Assembly: GCA_900549085.1 (NCBI GenBank)
Contig: URMO01000097.1
Span: forward strand, 1 to 6,248
From: an uncultured Collinsella sp.
GTDB lineage: Bacteria > Actinomycetota > Coriobacteriia > Coriobacteriales > Coriobacteriaceae
Length of the DNA: 6,248 bases
Direction: 5' to 3'
This document shows positions 1 to 4,874 of this stretch, in pieces. Below the pieces are notes generated by a model that was not told the DNA's origin, did not search any database, and saw only the letters and a program-made list of their open reading frames with translations. How positions within the stretch are numbered: the first letter of the stretch is position 1; each line of letters opens with the position of its first letter. The position numbers and the translations under genes are program-made.

Positions 1-168
1 GATGCCGATATCGATGCCCTCGACGAGGAGATCGCACGCTCCGAGTCAACCAAGGCCAAAAGCGAAGAGACATCTACCTCCGCGGTCCCCGTGCGTGAGG
101 AATCCCTCGTGCAGCCGCTCAAGGTTGTCGCCCCCTCACGCGCCGGCACCGCCAGCGCGGCCAAATAG
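1..168 (+). CDS. 3' end of an unidentified gene (C-terminal 55 residues)
   Basis: Frame 1 is open from the window edge to a TAG stop at 166-168, giving 55 residues of a protein whose start lies outside the window. The visible part is low in complexity: 11 of the first 34 residues are Asp or Glu, mixed with Ser, Thr, Lys and Ala, followed by an Ala/Ser/Pro-rich basic end finishing SAAK. It looks like a disordered C-terminal tail and shows no domain or membrane segment. It is 38 bases upstream of apt on the same strand with no terminator between, so the two are probably cotranscribed. In many Gram-positives apt follows secD-secF or recJ, so a SecF or RecJ tail is a guess from gene order only. 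I do not recognise the protein. Confidence 0.65.
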   Translation, partial: DADIDALDEEIARSESTKAKSEETSTSAVPVREESLVQPLKVVAPSRAGTASAAK

Positions 169-206
169 ACGCTGCTACAAACCAGCCTCCCCTGAAAGGT
201 CATGCC

Positions 207-737
207 ATGTACGACTTCGAATCTCACATCGTCGACATCCCCGACTATCCCGAGCCCGGAGTCATCTTTAAGGACATCACGCCGCTCTTTGGTAATCCCG
301 AGGCGCTAAAGGCCATGGTTGATGCCCTGGCTGAGCATTTTGCCGGCATGGGCATCACCAAGGTCGTGGGTCCCGAGGCCCGCGGCTTTATGGTCGGCGT
401 GCCCGTGGCCGTCGCCCTGGGCGCTGGCTTTGTGCCCGCACGCAAGCCGGGCAAGCTGCCGCGCAAGACGGTAAGCGAGAGCTACGAGCTCGAATATGGC
501 ACCGACTCTATCGAGATCCACGCCGATGCCATTACCTCTAAAGATACCGTGTTGATTCTGGATGACTTGGTCGCGACGGGCGGAACCGTCGAGGCAACAG
601 GTAAACTGGTGCGAGATATGGGCGCAAAGCTTGTGGGTTACGGTTGTATCCTCGAGCTTGCGTTTCTCAACCCGCGCGAGAAGCTCACGCCTTCCAACGA
701 GGACGTTGAGCTCTTTAGCCTGGTAACGGTGGACTAG
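207..737 (+). CDS. apt: adenine phosphoribosyltransferase
   Basis: This cytoplasmic purine-salvage enzyme converts adenine plus PRPP to AMP and pyrophosphate. The 176-residue product has the usual Apt length. Visible landmarks are the N-terminal PDYPEPGVIFKDITPL block (about residues 12-27), GPEARGF (55-61), the RKPGKLPR segment (79-86), the flexible catalytic-loop region ESYELEYG (91-98), and the PRPP-binding signature VLILDDLVATGGT (115-127) with its paired acidic residues D119-D120. The start is set by GAAAGG at 194-199, seven bases before the ATG; an ATG at 202 is out of frame. The gene sits 38 bases after an unidentified gene and 32 bases before a secreted NlpC/P60 protein, which implies an operon. 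In many relatives relA follows apt; here a wall hydrolase does. No key residue appears to be missing, and identification is secure. Confidence 0.96.
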   Translation: MYDFESHIVDIPDYPEPGVIFKDITPLFGNPEALKAMVDALAEHFAGMGITKVVGPEARGFMVGVPVAVALGAGFVPARKPGKLPRKTVSESYELEYGTDSIEIHADAITSKDTVLILDDLVATGGTVEATGKLVRDMGAKLVGYGCILELAFLNPREKLTPSNEDVELFSLVTVD

Positions 738-745
738 ACGTTACC
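722..745 (+). repeat. short inverted repeat across the apt stop codon
   Basis: GGTAACG at 722-728 is the exact reverse complement of CGTTACC at 739-745, with a 10-base loop that contains the apt TAG stop. The seven-base stem is not followed by a T-run, so it is not a normal intrinsic terminator. It could weakly affect coupling between apt and the downstream hydrolase gene or protect the apt mRNA end, or it may be chance. Confidence 0.35.
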
Positions 746-769
746 CTTAGATACCGGAAAGGAAGCTCC

Positions 770-1876
770 ATGCGCACAGCAAACACGCATAAAAACATGG
801 CACGCTGCGCTGCTACGGCAACCCTCGCTTGTGTTTTGGGCCTGGGCCTCGCGGCTCCTGCCTATGCCGATACCGCATCCGACCTTGCCGCCGCTCGTAC
901 CAAACTCGAGCAGATCGGCACGCAAACCCAGCAAATTCATGAAGAACTCTCCGCACAGACGCAGGAGCTTGATCAGACTGCAGGCGAGATCACGCAAAAG
1001 CAGCAAGAGATTGCCGAGGGCCAGGCAAAGCTTTCGAGCTACGTTGCCGGTGAGTACAAGACCGGCGGTCTGAGTCTCCTTCAGGTTCTGACGGGCGTCG
1101 ACGATCTGGGCGACATGCTCAACCGTCTGTTCTATTACGGCAAGGTTTCCGACAAGCAGGCCCAGACCATTCAGGATGTCAAGGACCTTAAGCAGCAGCT
1201 CACCGATAAGCAGGCCGAGCAGGAGAAGAACGTCGCCGCGACGCAGAAGAAGGTCGACGAGCTCAACGCCCAGCAGGCTGAGGCCCAGAGTGTCGTGAGC
1301 TCCCTGGACTCCCAGCTGCAGGCCGAGCTTGCCGCCGAGGCTGAAGCCAACGCAGCACTTCAGGCCGGCATTAACGCCAGCACCGCCGAGAAGGCTACGG
1401 TGAGCAACGACACCGCCGGTACGACTGAGAACACCAACGATGGCGGCAATACGCCCGCGCCCACTCCTACGCCCGCTCCGGCCCCTACGCCGCAGCCCGC
1501 CCCGGCTCCGGCTCCGGCTCCGACGCCTTCCGCACCGAACCAGTCTGTTGACGGCGGCTCCGTTGTTTCGCGTGCCTACAGCAAGCTGGGTTGCGCTTAT
1601 TCCTGGGGCGGCATTGGACCGGACAGCTTTGACTGCTCCGGTTTTGTAAGCTACTGTCTCACGGGCCGCTACTGCCGTCTGGGCACCACCGGCACCTTCA
1701 TGGGTTGGACCCGCGTGTCCGACCCGCAACCGGGCGATGTCGTGGTTAACTCCTACCATACTGGCATCTATATCGGTAATGGTCAGATGATCCATGCTTC
1801 CGACTACAAGACGGGCGTCATCATCAGCTCCGTCGCAGCCGGCATGAACAACAACTACATTTTCGTGCGCTACTAA
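770..1876 (+). CDS. secreted NlpC/P60 peptidoglycan endopeptidase with CwlO/PcsB-like coiled coil
   Basis: The product (368 residues) is predicted to be exported and to cut peptide stems of peptidoglycan. Residues 1-33 form a signal peptide: basic start, hydrophobic core LACVLGLGLAAP, and a cleavage site after AYA-33. Residues about 35-205 are a Gln/Glu/Ala-rich coiled coil interrupted by SLLQVLTGVDDLGDMLNRL (102-120), which resembles the N-terminal domain of CwlO and PcsB that is controlled by FtsEX. Residues about 228-257 are an Ala/Pro/Thr linker. The NlpC/P60 domain covers 263-368, with catalytic Cys289 in DCSGF, His330 in SYHTGIYIG, and His342 in MIHAS as the likely third residue. The start is supported by GGAAAGGA at 756-763. 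The gene is 32 bases after apt and is followed by a strong terminator. Extra cysteines at 275, 296 and 302 are unusual for an exported hydrolase. The domain assignment is firm; the physiological role is inferred. Confidence 0.93.
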   Translation: MRTANTHKNMARCAATATLACVLGLGLAAPAYADTASDLAAARTKLEQIGTQTQQIHEELSAQTQELDQTAGEITQKQQEIAEGQAKLSSYVAGEYKTGGLSLLQVLTGVDDLGDMLNRLFYYGKVSDKQAQTIQDVKDLKQQLTDKQAEQEKNVAATQKKVDELNAQQAEAQSVVSSLDSQLQAELAAEAEANAALQAGINASTAEKATVSNDTAGTTENTNDGGNTPAPTPTPAPAPTPQPAPAPAPAPTPSAPNQSVDGGSVVSRAYSKLGCAYSWGGIGPDSFDCSGFVSYCLTGRYCRLGTTGTFMGWTRVSDPQPGDVVVNSYHTGIYIGNGQMIHASDYKTGVIISSVAAGMNNNYIFVRY

Positions 1877-1900
1877 GTCACTCTGTATAGCAAACGAATG

Positions 1901-1939
1901 TGAACCTCGTGGCCTTTGGGCTGCGAGGTTCATTTATTT
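1901..1939 (+). terminator. intrinsic terminator after the NlpC/P60 gene
   Basis: A 14-pair stem is formed by 1901-1914 and 1919-1932 (outer arms TGAACCTCG and CGAGGTTCA, two internal G-T pairs) around a TTTG loop, followed by TTTATTT. It lies 24 bases after the stop codon and ends the apt-NlpC/P60 transcription unit before the degV promoter. Confidence 0.88.
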
Positions 1940-1965
1940 GTGACCGTGCTCCATACATGACCCCA

Positions 1966-1987
1966 ATGAGCTAGTTTTCAATACTAG
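1966..1987. promoter_or_regulatory. candidate operator upstream of the DegV gene
   Basis: CTAGT at 1971-1975 and ACTAG at 1983-1987 form a 5-7-5 inverted repeat. The stretch CTAGTTTTCAATAC (1971-1984) matches CTAGTTTTGCATAC (3645-3658) in the promoter of the DUF1836 regulator gene at 12 of 14 positions. A further CTAG lies at 2036-2039, just before the ribosome binding site. I infer a binding site for the nearby regulator; nothing in the sequence proves this. Confidence 0.4.
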
Positions 1988-1994
1988 ATGCACG

Positions 1995-2022
1995 TTTCAA
2001 AGGTAAGCAAGATGGCTATAAT
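1995..2022 (+). promoter_or_regulatory. promoter of the DegV gene
   Basis: A perfect -10 box TATAAT lies at 2017-2022, 29 bases before the start codon, which would give a leader of about 22 bases. The best -35 candidate is TTTCAA at 1995-2000 with a 16-base spacer and is poor, so the promoter may need help from a bound factor. The upstream terminator makes a separate promoter necessary. Confidence 0.6.
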
Positions 2023-2051
2023 AAATGAGAAACATCTAGAAAGGACCCTCT

Positions 2052-2918
2052 ATGAGCTGGGCACTTATCTCCGATTCGAGCTGCAACCTCCGCGATTGGC
2101 AACCGACCGCGCCCCATACCACCTTTGCATTTGCACCCCTCAAAATTCGAGTGGGGGAGCGCGAGTTCGTCGATGACCTCACGCTCGATGTTCACGAACT
2201 CAATTGCGCCGTGCAGGCGGAGTCGAGCGCTTCTTCGAGCGCCTGTCCGAGCGTAGGCGAGTGGACCGAACTCTTTAGGCTTGCCGACAAGACGATTTGC
2301 ATGCCCATCTCCGAGGGAGTCTCGGGAAGCTACAATGCCGCGGCCACCGCACGTGACATGGTGCTTGCCGAGGAGCCGGACCGTCAGATTCATTTGGTTA
2401 ACTCGCGAGCCGCAGGTGGCAAAATAGATTTGATCTTCCTGCTGTTCGACCGCTATCTTGCAAGCAACCCAGATGCCTCCTTTGAGGACGCCTGCGCCTA
2501 TTTCGATAGCTTGGAGCAGAACAGCAAGATCCTCTTTAGTTTGTGCAATTACGAAAACCTTGCGAAGGCCGGACGTATCCCTAAGGCGGCCGGCGTTATT
2601 GCTAACAAGCTCAATATCCGCATTTTGGGCACGGCGAGCGAAGCGGGCAAAATTGAACTCGTTGGTCACACCCGCGGCGAAAAGAAGATGCTCACCAAGA
2701 TTGTCGACACCATGGAGGCCGAAGGCTTTACTGGCGGCGAGGTCGTAATCGACCATGTCGAAAATGAGGCGGGCGCCCAGGCACTTGCCAGCCGCATTGT
2801 GGAGCATTGGCCCGGTTCCAAGACCATCATCATGCCCTGCAACGGACTGGATTCATACTATGCCGAGATGCACGGGCTCATTATCGGCTACGGCATGGTC
2901 GTTGCTTCGGGCCGATAA
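2052..2918 (+). CDS. DegV family fatty-acid-binding protein
   Basis: DegV proteins bind a fatty acid; in Firmicutes some (FakB) present it to the kinase FakA for phosphorylation, feeding host or recycled fatty acids into phospholipid. The 288-residue product has normal family length. Visible blocks are ISDSSCNL (6-13), SSSACPSVGEW (61-71) at the place where other members have TSQPS, CMPISEGVSGSYNAA (83-97), VNSRAAGG (116-123), NYENLAKAGRI (166-176) and LNIRILGTASEAGKIELVGHTRGEKK (187-212, listed in blocks here only by position). The C-terminal GLDSYYAEMHGLIIGY matches the Clostridia/Coriobacteria subgroup. The start is fixed by GAAAGGA at 2039-2045. The gene is monocistronic and converges on a DUF1836 regulator. 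No FakA homologue is in the window, so the kinase partner is unknown. The family call is secure; the ligand is inferred. Confidence 0.92.
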   Translation: MSWALISDSSCNLRDWQPTAPHTTFAFAPLKIRVGEREFVDDLTLDVHELNCAVQAESSASSSACPSVGEWTELFRLADKTICMPISEGVSGSYNAAATARDMVLAEEPDRQIHLVNSRAAGGKIDLIFLLFDRYLASNPDASFEDACAYFDSLEQNSKILFSLCNYENLAKAGRIPKAAGVIANKLNIRILGTASEAGKIELVGHTRGEKKMLTKIVDTMEAEGFTGGEVVIDHVENEAGAQALASRIVEHWPGSKTIIMPCNGLDSYYAEMHGLIIGYGMVVASGR

Positions 2919-2931
2919 AATCCAACTAACC

Positions 2932-2979
2932 AAAAACACGGGCGGGACAAAGTGTCTGATGACTCTTTGTCCCGCCCGT
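2932..2979 (-). terminator. hairpin terminator between converging genes
   Basis: A 15-pair stem joins 2938-2952 (ACGGGCGGGACAAAG) to 2965-2979, with an inner GTC/GAC pairing around a TGAT loop. Read on the minus strand it is followed by GTTTTTGG (2937-2930), giving a good terminator for the DUF1836 gene. On the plus strand it is followed by CTTGG with no T-run, so for the DegV transcript it may act mainly as a 3' end stabiliser or weak terminator. Confidence 0.85.
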
Positions 2980-2991
2980 CTTGGACGTCGG

Positions 2992-3603
2992 CTAGCTATT
3001 AAACCCGTTGAACTTTAGGTAGCTCATTAGATACGCCTTCGATACAAAAGACGATACCGCGCTGCGTACGAGCAGCGACTCGCGTGTGACCTGATGAGCC
3101 GTATCGGGTACAGGAACCTGCTCAATGGAAAAAGCCGCGCGAATCGATGCCTCGAGCTGATCAATCACATAATCAAAGGCGGTCGGTGCATCATAGCTCA
3201 GGCGCTGAATGTTAAAGAGTGCCTGAACCGCTGCGATGGGCAGCACCTGCTTAAAGATACAAATGGAGATGAGACGCGCAATCTGCTCGCGACCATATTG
3301 CTTTTTAACCGGAGCGGGAACGAGGCCGACCTTTACGTAGTTATTGATCATCGATGGCGTAATGACGGGCTGCTCCACACAAATCGAAAGCGGCTCCATC
3401 CACAGCTCGATGTACTCAATGACCTGGTCACGGTAGAGCGTTACATTCGGCAACTGGTTATAGCGCGGCAAGCTGAGTGTATTGAGTTTACGGACTATAT
3501 CAGACTGGATAAATGCATCAGGTAGCACCGTGGGCTGAATATCCTCTGGGCTAATGCTAACCGACGTATCGGACATAGGAATGACATGTTTAACGTGATT
3601 CAT
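2992..3603 (-). CDS. DUF1836 family MerR-like transcriptional regulator
   Basis: The 203-residue product matches the DUF1836 family as known from Firmicutes: LPRYNQLPNVTLYRDQVIEYI (residues 45-65 by position), then ITPSMINNYVKVGLVP (81-96), PVKKQYGREQIARL (98-111) and ISICIFKQVLPI (112-123). The block at 81-123 reads as a MerR-like winged helix-turn-helix. There is no signal peptide or membrane helix, and residues 1-25 are a variable leader. The start is supported by GGAGGT (3609-3614 on the minus strand), five bases from the ATG; the next Met (residue 10) has no such site. Base composition is visibly more AT-rich than apt or the NlpC/P60 gene. It converges on the DegV gene and its promoter carries a CTAG palindrome, suggesting autoregulation and possibly control of the DegV gene. 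The family call is strong; the effector and targets are unknown. Confidence 0.88.
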   Translation of the reverse strand: MNHVKHVIPMSDTSVSISPEDIQPTVLPDAFIQSDIVRKLNTLSLPRYNQLPNVTLYRDQVIEYIELWMEPLSICVEQPVITPSMINNYVKVGLVPAPVKKQYGREQIARLISICIFKQVLPIAAVQALFNIQRLSYDAPTAFDYVIDQLEASIRAAFSIEQVPVPDTAHQVTRESLLVRSAVSSFVSKAYLMSYLKFNGFNS

Positions 3604-3627
3604 ATGGTACCTCCGTTCGTTTTAAAT

Positions 3628-3658
3628 ATTGTATTCTAGATAATCTAGTTTTGCATAC
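3628..3658 (-). promoter_or_regulatory. promoter and candidate operator of the DUF1836 gene
   Basis: On the minus strand a -10-like TACAAT lies at 3633-3628, about 24 bases before the ATG. Just upstream is a perfect 6-1-6 palindrome CTAGAT-A-ATCTAG (3636-3648), which would sit in the spacer, next to the region where -35 must lie (about 3650-3656; no good match). The adjoining CTAGTTTTGCATAC (3645-3658) recurs upstream of the DegV gene. The position suits repression of the regulator by its own product. Confidence 0.5.
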
Positions 3659-3662
3659 CACA

Positions 3663-3710
3663 ATGAACGGTATGATCGTCGGCTTTAGCTCGGGTCCGGC
3701 CGCAGGATAA
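3663..3710 (+). other. 15-codon ORF in the DUF1836-trxB intergenic region
   Basis: ATG at 3663 opens a frame reading MNGMIVGFSSGPAAG and ending at TAA (3708-3710). The block MIVGFSSGP resembles the first strand and phosphate loop of NADPH-dependent FMN reductases and related flavodoxin-like proteins (VGFSGSPR), but the frame stops there and there is no clear ribosome binding site. It may be a remnant of a gene once divergent from the regulator, a short leader peptide, or chance. The rest of the 3604-3818 gap holds the regulator promoter and the trxB terminator. Confidence 0.2.
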
Positions 3711-3723
3711 CTGGCTTGTTTTT

Positions 3724-3779
3724 ACACAACAAAACGTCCAGCAGCAACGTTGCCTCAAGCTCGTTACTGCTGGACGTTT
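3724..3779 (-). terminator. trxB terminator hairpin
   Basis: The arms 3732-3744 (AAACGTCCAGCAG) and 3767-3779 pair perfectly over 13 bases; after one C-A mismatch four further pairs (3746-3749 with 3762-3765) close a 12-base loop. On the minus strand the stem runs into TTTTGTTGTG. It lies 39 bases after the trxB stop codon. The plus-strand side has only TTTAAG, so termination of minus-strand transcripts is the likely role. Confidence 0.8.
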
Positions 3780-3818
3780 AAGTAACATAACAACCTTACA
3801 TAAGATATATTATCGTAC

Positions 3819-4757
3819 TTATCCGCGTAAATAAGCGTATGCGCTGGTAGCCGCTATGGCTCCGTCCGAAACAGCGGTCACAACTTGACGTAAACGCTTG
3901 GAACGGATATCGCCAGCAGCAAATAAGCCAGGCGTGCGGGTGGCCATCGATTCGTCGGTCACAATACCGCCGTCGGGCGCCAGATCCACCAGACGCTCTA
4001 CAAGCTCAGTATGGGGCTGCGTGCCAGCAAAGACAAAGATACCAAACGAGCCAGGATCGAAGGACTCGGAATAGGTGCCACCGGTAGCGTTGTCCTTAAA
4101 GGTGATAGTCGTGGGCATGGCCTCGCCCGATAGTTCCACGATACTAGTTTGGTACCTAACTGAAATACTATCTTTTGCGAGCACCTTTTGAACCACGCCA
4201 TCGGGAGCCCGGAACCGATCGCGGCGCAAGACGATAGTCACGCTGCTGGCGATTTCTGACAAGAACAGGGCTTCCTCACAGGCAGCATTGCCGCCGCCGA
4301 TGACAAAAACCTGCTTGCCGCGAAAGAACATGCCGTCGCACGTCGCGCAATACGAAACGCCGCGACCGCGATACGTATCCTCGCCAACAAAACCCGCAAA
4401 TCGCGGCGTAGCACCCATGCAAGCGATAACACTCGAGGCCAGCGTATCGCCCATATCGTGATGCACCGTAAACAGCGCCGCATCCGCATCGTAATCGATA
4501 CCCGTCACCATGCTCCATGCAACCTGTGCTCCCAGGCCCTCTGCATGTTGCTGAAAACGCTCGCCAAGCTCGGCACCGCTCAAGAGCGGAATGCCCGGAT
4601 AGTTCTCGACCTCATTGGTTGTGGCGATCTGTCCTCCCGACATGCCTTGCTCTATCACGGTCGTCGTTAGGTTGGAGCGCGCCGCGTAAATGGCAGCAGC
4701 ATAGCCCGCAGGGCCGCCACCGATAATCGCAACATCGATCGGCTGATGAGTAGTCAT
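3819..4757 (-). CDS. trxB: thioredoxin-disulfide reductase
   Basis: This cytoplasmic FAD enzyme passes electrons from NADPH to oxidised thioredoxin. The 312-residue product has the length of low-molecular-weight TrxB. Landmarks in order: FAD-binding GGGPAG (13-18), SGGQ (40-43) and NYPG (52-55), redox pair CATC (Cys137, Cys140) followed by D141, NADPH-binding GGGNAA (154-159), the 2'-phosphate contacts RRDRFRA (178-184), and the FAD-contacting C-terminal GLFAAGDIRSK (277-287) and RQVVTA (290-295). All expected catalytic parts are present. The frame stays open far upstream, but the family N-terminus and AGGAGGT at 4764-4770, six bases before the ATG at 4757, fix the start. It is divergent from a glycosyltransferase gene and has its own terminator, so it is probably monocistronic. 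No thioredoxin gene is in the window. Confidence 0.95.
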   Translation of the reverse strand: MTTHQPIDVAIIGGGPAGYAAAIYAARSNLTTTVIEQGMSGGQIATTNEVENYPGIPLLSGAELGERFQQHAEGLGAQVAWSMVTGIDYDADAALFTVHHDMGDTLASSVIACMGATPRFAGFVGEDTYRGRGVSYCATCDGMFFRGKQVFVIGGGNAACEEALFLSEIASSVTIVLRRDRFRAPDGVVQKVLAKDSISVRYQTSIVELSGEAMPTTITFKDNATGGTYSESFDPGSFGIFVFAGTQPHTELVERLVDLAPDGGIVTDESMATRTPGLFAAGDIRSKRLRQVVTAVSDGAIAATSAYAYLRG

Positions 4758-4832
4758 GAAGAGACCTCCTGTCGAAAGATTGGCGTTCTTTGCGCTCATA
4801 CCCAAATTTATGCGAACGTGACACTCATGCAC

Positions 4833-4838
4833 TACAAT
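4833..4838 (+). promoter_or_regulatory. possible -10 box of the glycosyltransferase gene
   Basis: TACAAT at 4833-4838 lies 36 bases before the glycosyltransferase start in the 117-base divergent gap with trxB. No convincing -35 is found at 16-18 bases upstream, so the call is tentative. I could not place a clear trxB promoter in the same gap, though one must be there. Confidence 0.35.
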
Positions 4839-4874
4839 GATTCTCCGTGAAACAAAGATGAAGGGGAGATATCG

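Noticed and set aside
1441..1540. Repetitive GC-rich tract, considered as a tandem repeat or recombination site
   Set aside because: It encodes the Ala/Pro/Thr linker of the NlpC/P60 protein and its repetitiveness follows from that amino-acid pattern.
734..1933. Long 399-codon open frame antisense to the NlpC/P60 gene
   Set aside because: It mirrors a GC-rich gene with clear domains, signal peptide and ribosome binding site; its translation is low-complexity Arg/Gly/Leu with no recognisable domain.
3094..3525. 143-codon plus-strand frame within the DUF1836 gene
   Set aside because: It is an antisense shadow of a gene with clear DUF1836 blocks; it lacks a ribosome binding site and recognisable domain.
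4144..4155. CTAGTTTGGTAC inside trxB, resembling the shared CTAG motif
   Set aside because: It lies inside conserved coding sequence, matches less well, and is not near a promoter.
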